From: Dryococelus australis
Lineage: Eukaryota; Arthropoda; Insecta; Phasmatodea; Phasmatidae
DNA: 64,000 nt
Assembly (NCBI GenBank): GCA_029891345.1
Contig: CM057009.1
Span: 231,313,178-231,377,177, forward strand
Reading direction: 5' to 3'
Part shown: positions 23,292-35,071 of the stretch, in pieces
How positions within the stretch are numbered: the first letter of the stretch is position 1
How the letters are laid out: each line of letters begins with the position of its first letter
The notes under the pieces: generated by a model
What the model was told of the DNA's origin: nothing
Seen by the model: the letters and a program-made list of their open reading frames with translations, nothing else
Database searches by the model: none
Program-made: the position numbers and the translations under genes

Positions 23292-23320
23292 ATTATCGTC
23301 GCTTGTACCCTGCCTATTAG

Positions 23321-25650
23321 TTGAAGAGATATTATAATAAAATGCAACACAAGTTCTACACACAAATATATAAGAGTTTGGCATAAGTCAGAGCCGAGAC
23401 ACAAGCCCTGATCTCGGTTTAGTTCTGTTTGCTCTTCCTGTGGGTTGTGGAATCGGCCACGTTGTACCTTTGCTATGGTGCAAGGGCTTCCTAATGTCTG
23501 CTCTGGGATTCGAACCCTGGACTCTTGTCAAAGCTAACTGACAATGTGAAGTAGACTTACGTGAGGACTGGTGTTTAACTAAGGAAGAGTACACCGACCA
23601 TCGGGATGTCAGCATCACGAAGGGCATTTGTAAAACCTCAAACTATTTAGTGTTGTCATGCTGGGGTGCTTTTCCTGTATACAATCGTGGGCGAGTTGAT
23701 TTTCGTGTAGGAACGAAATCTGGTGTAGTAAGAATGATACTAGGGTTACATCTTACCTTTGTTACGCCTGGCTGTGAAGCTTGCTGTGATGAAGTAGGGC
23801 GGCTAGAAGCTGTAGACGGCCGGTGTTGATTGCGGTGGAGTTGTCCTCAAGTAGTAGTCACTGCCGAATATTGGTATGAGGTTGGTAGGGTAGGTTGCAA
23901 GAATTTGGTCGTAAACTAATAAAGGGTCTTGATACTGATTAATCAGTAGGTGTATCCCGTGCGATTATCCTGTTAATTTAGCAGGAGGTTTGAACAATGG
24001 AGGTGGAGTGTAAACTTGTATGGCTACTAGTTCGAAGATCTCATTGTGTAAGTTTTTGAAATCGATCTTCCTTTGGTACTTTAGTACACCCTTTATAAGA
24101 TCGGGCATTAGAATGCTGTGAAATAACAGTACGGCAATAACTGGTGTATCACATATTGTGGCAGTGCGGTACTGAGCACTTTACTTCCCATTAGATTCGC
24201 ACACACTAATATTCTTGCCCGGCCTTTTACAGCGGTGGGTGGAACGTAGAGAATGTAAGCATCTCCCAGAGTAGGGAGGTAATCTGATCACTAAAAACCA
24301 CGAGTGAAAGTTGTTCGCCCTGGCTTGAAGGCTTTTATGTGAGGTGCCTTCTATTCCCGAATAAAAGAAAATAATTAATAATTGCCTTAACAGTAATATT
24401 ATTAAAATGCCTTGAGGACTTATTGTAAATAGGATATAATTTGGGTTACACAAAAGAGAGTTAATTCAATAATGAGAGCTTTCAAAAGAGCTTAAATTGC
24501 AATGGGGCTGCAATATGCTAGTAATAATTATAATATAATTAAAAGGGTTGATCCTAAATCAGGCGATGGCATTCTGATACTAGTAGTGAAACATTTGAAT
24601 CAATGCTTGATGTGAATTTACGAAGCCACATATTAATATTAAATAATTAAATTAAAAGGATGTGTTCATTCTGAAGGAACCTAGCTAAATTATGTAAGTA
24701 GCACCAGAAGGACACTGAAGATTGTTGTGGCTGTTACGGAGAGTGAACGTCGTCAAAGAAGGGAGACCAAGGAAACCTCAAGGAAAGGTTACCAAGGAAA
24801 GGTAAGTGGTTGACGGCGTTGGCAGACCCTCTGGTAGGCATTGGTGTCCGAAAGTTCTCTGGAGCTGGATGTCACCGAAGAGTGAAGACCCTCTCAAACT
24901 GTTGGCGGGATCTCCGGAGCTGCTGGTGGATATCTTAAGTCAAGGATCTTCTGGAGATTTGGCGTTTAACCGACAAGGCGCAAAAGGTTCAAGCTGCTAG
25001 CTGACACTGTTAAAATATCTCTTGGCCATTACAGCAGGAGACAGGAGGATAGAGCTTACCCTTGATGTACTAACACATCACAGTGGCTAGTACAGTGGTG
25101 GAGGTGCAGCAGACTGCCCTGAGGCCATGTTCTTGAGGCTCTTTTATAGTAATCTCTCCAGCTTGGAGGCACTGAGAAAAGAGTAAGCGGGGATCTAGCT
25201 CCTCCCTCTTTGGGGTTGGACCTCTGACATCATGCACATCCCACTGGATAACCTTATCTGTGTGGCGTTTGCCACTTGGCTTGAAGATGTTGGTATATCT
25301 TGCCAACCTGCACATCCTGGAGGCAGTGACTGCTCCGGCAGGCACTTTGCTCTCCAATGAGAGGATTGTGAAATACAGCTACCATCCTGGAGTAGCGGGC
25401 GATTCAAAATTTAGCAGAGGGGCGATGCTTGAGACGGCTTTGTGGCGTAGCGTAGTATTAATTAGGATCACGTGTTCAAGTCTTATTAAGGAGTCTGTCC
25501 CAAGGCACTCCTGTAACTCTGTGTACCATCTCCCTTTCTTCGTTCGTAGTGAGTTACGACTGGCTCATAAGAATTAGTTCTTTCCAAGATGGGATGCAGT
25601 CGCAAGTAGTGTCTGCTCCCTAAAAGCATAGAAAATGTCACGCATCGTCA
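23321..25650 (-). repeat. G1 5' LTR (right copy)
   Basis: About 2.33 kb, aligning with 8955-11166 in the same orientation. It starts on the minus strand at 25650 (TGACGATGCG). Gaps are small, including a 3 bp difference inside the shared open frame near 25340. The PBS-like site lies just beyond its minus-strand 3' end. Confidence 0.65.
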
Positions 25651-25838
25651 ATATGATTAATTAATGGTTACATTTTGCAGCATACATATACATATAACTG
25701 AAATGAAATGTTTACTGGTCGCTAGCAAGACTTCAAAACTATGTTATTAAAAAAAATTTATAAGATTCAAATGTCAAAATCCACTATTCGTACAGGGACT
25801 AGTGGACAGGGTATTGCAACAAATCCCAGTCTTCATAC

Positions 25839-26121
25839 AGGCTATTCGTGGTATAAAGTGAGTACTTTTGAAAACCTTCTCATTTTGAATAATAGTAAAA
25901 TATATTTGAGCTATTTTGAAAGCCCTCTCATTTTGAATAATAGTCGATAAATATATTTTATTGTAACCTCAGGGGTTAACTTCCGAGTGGAGTGGAATAT
26001 ACACTCTTTTATTATTACATACATGGCAATATTGATTAAAAATGGTGGTTAAATGATAAATAACTGCTAGAAGGTAAAAGTAACTAAGACCTCAAAAGTG
26101 CTCACTTTACCGTGAAAAGCT
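25839..26121 (-). repeat. MITE-A copy 1
   Basis: A non-coding TIR element whose ends read AGGCTATTCGTGGTATAAAG and, from the other side, GCTTTTCACGGTAAAGTG. Its reverse complement aligns along its length with 38067-38300, including the internal CACTCGGAAGTT word. TCATAC flanks both ends, a possible 6 bp target duplication. A roughly 52 bp terminal segment containing TTCTCATTTTGAATAATAG is tandemly duplicated at 25869-25950. Confidence 0.65.
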
Positions 26122-26418
26122 CATACCGTATTTTACTCCTGAAGTTGTTGAAGATAAATCCAAAACAAGAGGAAATTATGTGTGTGCAGAAAAATTACTT
26201 TCTCATTATATATTTATGGTTCCTTTCTTATGCACTAGAATTGTTAACAGACTAAGATTTCATTTCTAACTGCAGTGCCATTTCTACATCGTTTGAAGCA
26301 AGGCGTATAGGAATTACTTAAATACATATACAGTAACTATACAATATTCACAGTGTGCAATAAATGTCCATTTTAAGAAGGGATTGATTAATTTGATTCT
26401 TCGATTCCACGATACCAC

Positions 26419-28031
26419 TATATTGCTCCAGTTAGTGGTATTGCTGATTTCATGTGCTATGTGTATGTGGGTGAGTACCCACGAAGCAAACCAAAATAGA
26501 ATAAAAATCAGTGTTCTAACAAAATTAAATAGGGGTGGTGGCATGTAGTATGACTCCGATGACGCCACTGGCGTCACATTTGCCATACCAGAGACACAAC
26601 TGGAAACAAGATTCTTATGTAAAACACCTTCCCATGCGATTACTTTGCCCACAATTATCATTCAGCATTAACACTTTAGTAGGTAAATAAACAGGAATTA
26701 AAGTTAGGATAAAACAAAAGTCTAGTATTGGACTTACCAAACAGGGGTGGTGTATTTTCACTGAAACATAACATGAACCCTTTCCACAGCAAATTTCTAC
26801 AGATATTAGTTTTCAGTCTATGAGAATTAGAGATAATAATAAAACCAACTTCGACAAGGTGACACTCTAGGTGAACTACCCTACCTAAAATCATAATTAT
26901 TTGGGTAGCTTTAAACTTTACTTTAACTGCAGGAAATATAAAATATATAATTTGTTCAAAGAAAAGAAGTAAAAATAATTTGTTTAAATAAAATAGCTCA
27001 ATGAGAAAAAAATTTATAAATTTGACATTAATGGAATTCACTGTACTGAAAGCAGAATGAAAATAAAATTAAAGCTTTCGACTCTCCCTACAGATATACC
27101 AACGAGTCAATTTTAAGCAAAATATTCATTCATTCATTTAATCTGGCTCAGGTTAAATTGCAATTTCAGGATTACAGAGTTATACACTTGGTAACTGCTC
27201 ATAATAGGTAGTGCTTATTTGATGTCCGCATCCCAATAACCTCCGGGACGAACCTAGGCCCTCTTGCAAAAATATTAATATTGATCATATTAGCTTTCAT
27301 TTAATTGTCTAACAATTGCAGCATTTCAGATCATCAATACCAAAAGTGTTCGCATGAACCCCTTACCATCTGCCTCAGGTATACTTAGCTGTCCCTGATG
27401 ACGGTGTCTGTCTTCCTAGGATGACACTCAAAGTCTAAATTAATGCCTTGACCTTGTCTTAAACAACCCATTATATTAAACACTGTTAACTACGCTCTGC
27501 AGGAGCTACCTAATCCTAATTATGATGACGAACCTCAATTCTCAAGCCAAGCGCTGGAGACCTTTCTCAATTACATCTGATAGCTAACATGATGGTGGCA
27601 GAGCTACCTAAAACATAAGACCCCCTCAATCCTTTGTTAACAGAAGTGCCACCTACGTCATCACTAATGACACCACACCTGGCAGGGCACTTAATTAGTC
27701 TTAATCCACATGGCACATGGAGAAAAAAAATCTCTCTTTCAAAATCTTATTAACTGTTTTCTGAGCTCAGAGTAATAAAATATCAATGTGCATAATATCG
27801 GAAAAATGTATAATTTTACAATATGAAATAAAATTAAAATTCAATATTTTGAATGTTACATAATTAAAATATTCTGACCCTCAATACACTCGAATCAGGG
27901 CAAAAAAAATATTAGAAACGTAAACATCACCAAAAAAATAGTTGTAAATAAACAAGTGGAGGGTACATAAGCTTCAGACGGAACCAAAACAAAAGGGTGA
28001 CATAACAAACCTGTTAAACTGTATCACTATA
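26419..28031 (-). repeat. G2 3' LTR, enlarged by unrelated sequence
   Basis: 26419-26540 and about 27676-28031 match the two halves of the right LTR. Between them lie about 1.1 kb that have no counterpart in the right copy, which has about 175 bp of different sequence there. The extra part is AT-rich with no transposase recognised, probably another insertion plus deletion. Confidence 0.8.
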
Positions 28032-29949
28032 CATTTTCCCTGTCCGAGCTTTCAAACAGATTTTACTCTAGTAGAAAAATGTGTGAACAGCGAATCCACA
28101 AAAAATAATTTACAGGTTTGTTTTCTAGTATTTAAAAATACATGTAGTGCTAGACAGCGGCAATTCAAACCTTGTTTACATTATAGCAAAAAAAAACATC
28201 AAGTACAGACAACATAACAAACATGAACATTCTCGACACCATTTCAAATCAGAAATATTTATTTAAGGAAGTTCACCTAAAAAAAACATAAACAAATTAT
28301 GTAAACATAACATTTTAACTGGAGAATTGCAATGAAGTGTAAACGTCCAAATACTGCAACACGAATGGTCGAAATGGAGTCCCACGATGCATTGCGGAGT
28401 TGCTGCGGAAAGTAGCGAGCAGTCGTTGCCGAACTTTACAGTTCAAAGATTTCTGCATCTCTGTGTACACAATGTGCCATACCTCGGTTTGCAGCCATCC
28501 AGCCGGGATGAATCAGGATGTATCAGATGACACAGGACACCTGCAATGCTATACCAGCAGGTAACTTTCTATGGTTCGTGAACAGAGTTAGGGCCATATA
28601 ACATTTTTACTCTAGGTGTCTTTCGTGCCAACTTCCAGTAGCCATACTTGGTAATAGGTGGCTACAAATGTGTTCTCTAAACCTGCTGTGTAACGTTCAA
28701 AAGTTCCTCACAAAGTTCAGAACACAGTTTATTATGCACTGTTCTTCCAATGTTCAGTTTTAATGATCATTTAACATTTATAGCCCACAGTTTTAAAGAT
28801 GGTTGAGCATCTATTCTTGTGTGAGCCGTTAGGAGCCATTAAAACGTTCTTCGTTCAACCACTCATTGCATAGCTGCTGGGAGGGCGAAAGTAGGCTATG
28901 CAAAATCATTTTACTTAGCACATTGCCTTTCTAACCCACATATTCTAATTATTCCGTAATTGGAGACACAGCAGCTAAGGGAGTTGACCAGAAACAATCG
29001 TTCCACTCTCCTAAGCGACATTAGATAATCAGACTGTGTGCTCCTATTATCAATTCTTTTGTGAATAAGGCCAAATGTAAAATGCCTTGTTAAAAAATAA
29101 TAATATACCCAAAACAATAACATACGAAGAAATGTAATGCAAAAAAAATTACAATAAACATTCCAACAATTATATACAAAATAAAAATAGTGCACATCAC
29201 AACATTTATGTTCACATCTTAGAAACGTGTTGTTTACACAACATTTATGTACACATCTTAAAAATGTGTTGTTTATCCGTGTGAAGTGATGAGAAGAACA
29301 AGTGAAATAAAATAAGTTCCAGAAGATCTCTTTCCATCATTCCCCCAAATGAAATAAATAAATTAAGGCTTCAAAATACCATTTGTCCCAGCTTGGATTA
29401 AACCTCTACTATTGGTGAGTACTAAATTCTTCACACCCACGCAGTTGGGGCAAAATTAGGAGTGTTCTGTGTCATTGAGTGTGCATGTATGTATCTGCAT
29501 TTCTCAGCAAGTTAAAAATGTTTTGTGTGGGCTATACAGAGTAATAGTGAGCACCAGTAAACATCTGTTGACCTTGACCATGAACTCAAGCACGCAGCGT
29601 CTTTTCTATTCCTCTTCACCCGGCTTTTGCGGTTCAAGTTCTGTTTCACTGTGTTACATACAACTCAATGTCTGTAACAACTTTGACTTACAGGCAGTGA
29701 TGGGACTGACCTATCATAAGTGTAGGCGGTCGGTATAACCTTATATCACAGGCATAGGCGTGCAGCGAAAATGTACAGCAATACACATAGAAATTACACT
29801 TAATACATATATGGAGACACTTTAAATACATAACACTCTAGCTGTAATCAAATACTCAGGGCTACAGACCAACTAAATCCCGGCAAGTTATCAACAGTTT
29901 CAACACCACTCCTCCTGGTTGCAGATGCGTATGTTGTTCCCTGTAATCT
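28032..29949 (-). other. G2 region between integrase and 3' LTR
   Basis: 1.9 kb where an env gene would sit in an errantivirus-like element. The only sizeable minus-strand frame (28911-29195, 94 codons) has no signal peptide plus cleavage-site arrangement or other env hallmark, and composition is AT-rich. A 44 bp imperfect tandem duplication (ACATTTATGT..ACATCTTA..GTGTTGTTTA) is at 29193-29280. I therefore call it non-coding. Confidence 0.4.
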
Positions 29950-30960
29950 CTAGCTAAGCACTCTTGGTTGCATTGATAACATCATCACGTTTTTTCGTTG
30001 CATGTGGCAGGTGGAAAACTCTTGCAGCGGGCGGTATGGCTTTAACTGAGTGATATTAAATTGACCAGCTGGTCTCCAGTCTGCAAGTTCACAGCAGATA
30101 TTGCGCACAACACCAATCACCTTGTACGGGCCTTCAAACGTAAGAAACAACTTCAGGGTTACAAAATTTCAAGGGGCACTTGAAGGACAGGTTTATTTCA
30201 GAACTAGCTCATTTAAACTGAACACCCCCTTCTTGCTCAACTTAAAATGATTTCTACGGCTCTCTGCGGAAAGATACAAGCATTTCCTTACGAGCTCTAT
30301 CAACTCGTTTTTCATTTTCTCGGGGTCTTATAGGGCGGTATACTCTATAAGCTTCGGTAGCTCATTCAGTTCATTTACTAGACCTTCACCAGGGCTGCCG
30401 GTCAGTACTTCTCAGGGAGCCACACCTGTAGAGATATTCATTGTATTATTAGTTACAAATTCGAGAAGAGGAAGTTTCTCTCTCCAAATTTCCTGACAAT
30501 TATGGCAGCGAATTCTTAGCATAGTACCAAGGGTCTTCATGATCCTCTCTACTAAATTTTTTTGGGATATCTTATTGAAATTGTTGTAGGTATTATATCA
30601 AGATGCTTCAAACCTTTCTGCCAGGTTTTGCTGGTAAACTGTGTCCCATGGTAAGACAAGACACCAGGTTTACCTACCTCGGCGGTAAACAACTTTAACT
30701 TCTGCAGAAGTGTTACAGCTTTAGCTTTAACCACTGGATATAACTTGACATACTTCTAAAATAGGTCCAGGACAACAAAAATTTATCTAACCCCGGCATT
30801 TGATTGGCGCAAAGGACCAGAAACCTCAACACATACAAGGGCTAATGATGCATTGAGCAGAATAGCTTGCATTTCACCCTGAAGGTTTTCTTGGGGATGC
30901 TTCATTTTTGACATAAACCACACGTACCTCTAGTTTCTTGGTGTGACTCTTCCTAGTTCT
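29950..30960 (-). pseudogene. G2 integrase
   Basis: Read 30960 to 29950. The CxxC half of the zinc-binding domain (TCGLCQ) is at about 30937-30920, but its HH half is missing. Next comes GEMQAI, then the core: the first catalytic position lies before SGPL (CVEVSGPL, Glu where Asp is usual), then FVVLDLF and KYVKLYPVVKAKAV. The second catalytic motif reads SYHGTQFTS where SDNGTQFTS is expected, so that Asp is lost. The C-terminal region at 30150-30050 has the LTFEGPYKV motif and QLKPYRP. Several stops and frameshifts are present. It is inactive. Confidence 0.85.
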
Positions 30961-31703
30961 AACAGTGTCTTTCTTTAAAAGATTGAACAAAGGCACTGAA
31001 ATGCGAGAAATCTTTTTTGAATAATTTCTGTGAAAACCAACGATGCCAAAAAATTCCCGTAGCTGACATACATTGCGTGGTACAGGGAATTCGGTTATCA
31101 CCTGCATAGTATCAAGGAGCTGTACTGATACTCTCAGATGTTAAAGTGTGTCCTAAAAATGGAAGCTCCGCTCTGCAAAACAGGGATTTTCTGACCTTCA
31201 CTTTCATGCCAGCATGCTGTAACTTCTCAAGTACCACAGGTACATGCTGTACATGATCCTCGAAATTAGTGGAAGTAATGAGAATGTCATACACATAAGT
31301 TCTGGTGAACGTCCTGCACTCTTCACCTAAGGTTGAATCCAAACAGCGGGTAAATTCTGCAACAGTATTATGTAACCCAAAAGGCATTAGTGTAAAGACA
31401 TACTGTTCGTTCTTAAATAGGAACGCAGTGTACTGCAGGGAATCTTGCGACAAAGGCGCTCGCCAGTAGGCACACATAATATCTAGCACATTCAGATATT
31501 TAATGCCCTGGTATAATCACCAACACATCCCTTGTCTGTAAATGGCACTCACTGTCTTTGATTGTGATCTTATTAATATTGCGAATATCTAGATACAAGC
31601 ATACCATTCCATCCTCCTTGCGTACGCATATCATGAGACTGACTTCCCTTTTTACTACCTCCCAGCTTACCATTAAACGCAAATACTCTTCTGCTTCAGC
31701 CAT
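30960..31703 (-). pseudogene. G2 reverse transcriptase, RNase H deleted
   Basis: 31703-31500 carries fingers motifs (VSWEVVKREVS, LYLDIRNINKITI). 31489-31112 has the palm (LMPFGLHNTVAEF) and the catalytic box, which reads YVYDILIT instead of YVDDILIT; the mutated codon is 31291-31289. Next are FLGHTLT and 31107-30980 with PRNVCQLREFFGIVGFHR and PLFNLLKKD, the thumb/connection. The RNase H domain that should follow is absent, and sequence passes within about 20 codons into the integrase zinc-finger remnant. Confidence 0.9.
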
Positions 31704-31789
31704 GTACTTTGCTGGGATTAGATAAGATTTATGTGAAAAATGGAGTTATCCAGTACTCGCATCTTAAATATCATACAAACGGCTCCTTC

Positions 31790-32310
31790 CAAGTACCTCT
31801 ACACGAAAACACTATGTTGTATTAACATGTTAAAAAATGGTTGTTTCTGCAACTCACTACTATTTTCCACTGCCATAATTGCGTTATAAATTTCTTCACT
31901 TACACTAGGAGCTTTATATCCAACAAATATTGTAGATAAACTGCAAATAGGAGTATCCTTCTTTATTAAGGTAACCATATTGTATATCTTCCACTTCTCC
32001 GACATTGGAATTACTTCTGAACTTGACTCTGTAGGCAATGTGATCAACTAACCAGCTAAATTTAAGATAATGCCATACTGCGTCATTAAGTCAGTTCCTA
32101 AAATGAGGGATTTGACCAGCCCCTTTACAATTAACACATTGGCTAGTTGCCTCGAGCCCAGCCCCTCACTTGTTAAGACTGTCTGCTAGCTTACCATCAA
32201 GCTTGCCCTGGACGTAAATACAATAATTTTCAGTTTAGAAACTGGCAGAATAGGAAGGCGATAACCAAGACTTTCAATCTCTTATCAGCTCCTCACTTGC
32301 ACAGCTGACT
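31790..32310 (-). pseudogene. G2 protease and linker
   Basis: On the minus strand near 32130-32040 the frame reads VKGLVKSLILGTDLMTQYG, the ILGTDxL block that ends gypsy aspartic proteases. LPILPVSKLKI upstream (about 32260-32225) fits the flap region. The active-site DTG is not recognisable. 32047-31799 continues as an 82-codon frame towards RT. Confidence 0.7.
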
Positions 32311-32735
32311 TCAGCAACACAATCCAACTATCCAGCAATGTTGGGGCCAAATGCCACACACACTCAAATTAACTTCTGGGCAAAAAGATACTCTAGAACA
32401 TGGCAGGCAAACGCCATTTTTACTCAGTAGGAACTCGAGTTCCGACTCTCCCATACATAATGTCAGCAAAGAGGCTTTGTGCCTAATACTGATATTCACA
32501 GTTAATACATCTGTGCTAGAATCCAATTATTTTTATAAGATACTATTATCGTATACTATCCCCTCAGAGTATACCGGGGCTAGCATAGGGAAACTGATTA
32601 CACCAACCATGTCTAGTTTAATGCGTGCCCTAAAGCTGACACTTCACTTATCGCTTCTGAATTCCTTACATTTGAAATAGGTGGTGGCGGGAACACATAG
32701 TTAAACATTTTATTTCTCCAAAAATAACCGACAGG

Positions 32736-34794
32736 CTATGACTGTATGGTCCCTGTTGAAAAAATTGGATTCGCAGGCGGTTGTGCTTGTAAATTGGCAA
32801 TAGACTGATCTTGCCAGATAAGTCCACTGCCTTTTACTCTGGTTTCAGTAGGAACTGGGTGGGAAGTTACTGAAAAATTGGTTTGCATTGTCTTTCTTGA
32901 CACACTCCGTCTTCGGCGGAGTGCTAGCTCTTGACTGACGGTGTGTTTTACCTCTAGTAGGTATGGCATACACAGTGCCGTCCGAGTGAATATACGTGTT
33001 GGGCAGCGGGGGTGTAACAGGAGGTACTCCCTTGTCCTTCCTTGACTTCCCCCTCTGATGATAACCCGATGAATATCTGCCCTGTATGTTTCTTGTTGGT
33101 TCAAACTGCCTGCAGTCCTGATCTGGACACAGTTAAAACATCTTTCCATGCTCTGTCTGGACCGAATCCTAAGAAACTAAGTTTAGGATTACTGGGATTA
33201 CTGTTTCCTCCTACATTATGGCCGTGACGTTGATTATACCTGTGTGATGGTCCCTGATATAGAGGTGGTTGCCGTGGTGTTACAGCCCTGTCCACATCAC
33301 AATCGACAGTCGCCTTTAGAAGTTCCACCCGATCTATTTTTAGCATCTGTTGGCGAAAATCTGTCAGATTTGAGAACAACCGATCTGCCCACCTATCCTG
33401 ATATCATGGGGGATAATTGGGCAATAATTACTTCAGTGAACTCTTCATCGCTCATCAGAGCATTGAGATGGTATGTCCTCTCAAAGATTTCGCTGAAGTG
33501 CTATTGTTAAAGTGTCTTATTTATCTTGGGATCATATTTCTCCAAATGAAGGTGGGCTCTTAAATTACTTTGAATTCTAGGATTCCAGTACTGGTCCAAA
33601 AACAACCTACGAAACTGTTTGAAAGTAGTGACACTTTTTCTCCACTTCCTACCAAAAAAAAAAAAGGCAGTTGATGTCACGCTCAACCCGAGGCACAAAA
33701 GTAGTTCCTTCTCGCTCAAGCCAAATAACCTTGCATAACCATCTAGTTTCCTCAGGTAAATAACAGGGTTTTCCTGGCTGCTGCTGGAGAATCTGGGGAT
33801 ACCATCGGACCACTGTTTTGCCAGATGGTGTAGAAAAAACAGCTGTGGGGTTTAACACAGCAGTAGCAGTTGACTGACCCTTTGTATTAGCAAAAGTGGT
33901 CTCGCTATCGTTGTGTAGTACAGGAGGTGAACCATACGACTTGTCAGACACTGGCATAATACTAGCAGAATTTGGCCAAAATAACAACCGGTTGTTTAAT
34001 TATTTAATTTTCTCTTGAATTTCCTCACTCTGTCTCGAAACTCTTCCTAGCATTGTGCTCAGTCTGCGTGCGAAGTAGCTTGCTATCAGTGTTTCTCGAA
34101 CTCAACCAGCTGTTGGTCCATTTGTAACAACACATTAGGATTGGAAATCGGCGAGACTACTTCCGGACAGTTTTCTACATTGGAAATATGGGTTTCCAAA
34201 CTGATAATCTGACCTTCGAGGCTATCACATGTCTGTTTTAAGCCAGCAGTTCGTTTTAGTGTTCTAGTGTCCGCCTGTTTCGGTACCTCGATTGCACTTA
34301 ACTGTAAATTAGCCATGTCTAATCCCACTGTTTCTTACAAATATGAAATTATTTTCTTCAGGTTAATTTACAACTTGCTAGAATTTTCCTGTCACTCACC
34401 TACTTTTAATAGACTGTGAGTTTTGTACTCCTACTGAACTGTCCGCATTTTCTTGCAAAGATGCAATCGAAAGTTGTGTCACATCTAACTGTGCAACAAG
34501 TAAACTAGCATCTTGCAATATTTTCTCCTCAATCTTCGCTAATGACGCATTTATCTCTACTTTTTGTTCTGCTAGTTTATCATTGAACTCGCCCTTATGG
34601 TCACTTAACCTTTCATTGATAGCCTCCAGCTTAGTGTCAAAATTAGCATTAATCGCTTTAAAATTTGTATTTTGTTCGTCGAACTTTGCATTTATTTCGA
34701 CCTTTTGCTCTTTGATTGCTGTCAATATGATCTGTAACATATTGTTGTCATTACTTGTGTGCCCTGTGATAATCATTTGACCTAACCTAGGCAT
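32736..34794 (-). pseudogene. G2 gag remnant
   Basis: The first frame (34794-34396, 132 codons) starts MPRLGQMIITGHTS and is a Glu/Lys/Gln-rich coiled coil. The second (34328-34086) continues the helical region. 33987-33649 and 33719-33507 carry the capsid motif (TFKQFRRLFLDQYW, then HLEKYDP), typical of the retrotransposon gag domain. 33379-32736 is a basic, Pro/Arg-rich part where a nucleocapsid is expected, but I see no intact CCHC knuckle. The pieces are in different frames. Confidence 0.8.
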
Positions 34795-35049
34795 AGATTT
34801 GTCCCTAGTTCAACCCCACCTGACTCAAATATTACATAATCCGCCTCCTGTATTCGAACATCTGGTTCCCTCACAGCTACACTTCCACATTATCGTCACC
34901 GAGATGAGGCATCTTATCAAGGCTCATGGTCTCCAAACTCTCTTCCCCCATCTCCTCATTCTGGCTAGCTCTAATTGCTCGAAGAGAACTACTTAGAAAA
35001 TACAACTATCTGAATTTTTGCTCAATCCCCTCATATCTGTTCTATCGAG

Positions 35050-35068
35050 CCCCACATTGGTAGCACCA
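35050..35068 (-). other. G2 primer-binding site
   Basis: The minus strand reads TGGTGCTACCAATGTGGGG, starting 3 nt after the LTR terminus at 35072. The TGG start and position fit a tRNA primer site. The tRNA was not identified. Confidence 0.7.
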
Positions 35069-35071
35069 TTT

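Larger units (their letters stand above)
8955..25650 (-). mobile_element. G1: old gypsy-like LTR element, minus strand, heavily nested
   Basis: Two long direct repeats (8955-11166 and 23321-25650) flank about 12 kb. Read on the minus strand, the order is LTR, PBS-like site (23291-23274), gag capsid-like sequence (22620-21790), a protease end (21690-21500), a proline-rich stretch, foreign inserts (hAT relic with copia inside, and a SINE), a Pol-tail-like peptide (about 11340-11241) and the second LTR. RT, RNase H and integrase core are missing. The outer edges are followed by ATAT on both sides, a weak 4 bp target-duplication candidate. Treating the repeats as one element rather than two copies is an inference, supported by the internal order. 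Confidence 0.6.

Noticed and set aside
23500-23525. B-box-like GGTTCGAATCC on the minus strand, possible tRNA or SINE
   Set aside because: It lies inside the G1 LTR, has no clear cloverleaf, and the counterpart in the other LTR (about 9148) is degraded.
26314-27041. 115- and 121-codon frames on minus
   Set aside because: Hydrophobic AT-rich translations across an LTR boundary and its insert; no motif.
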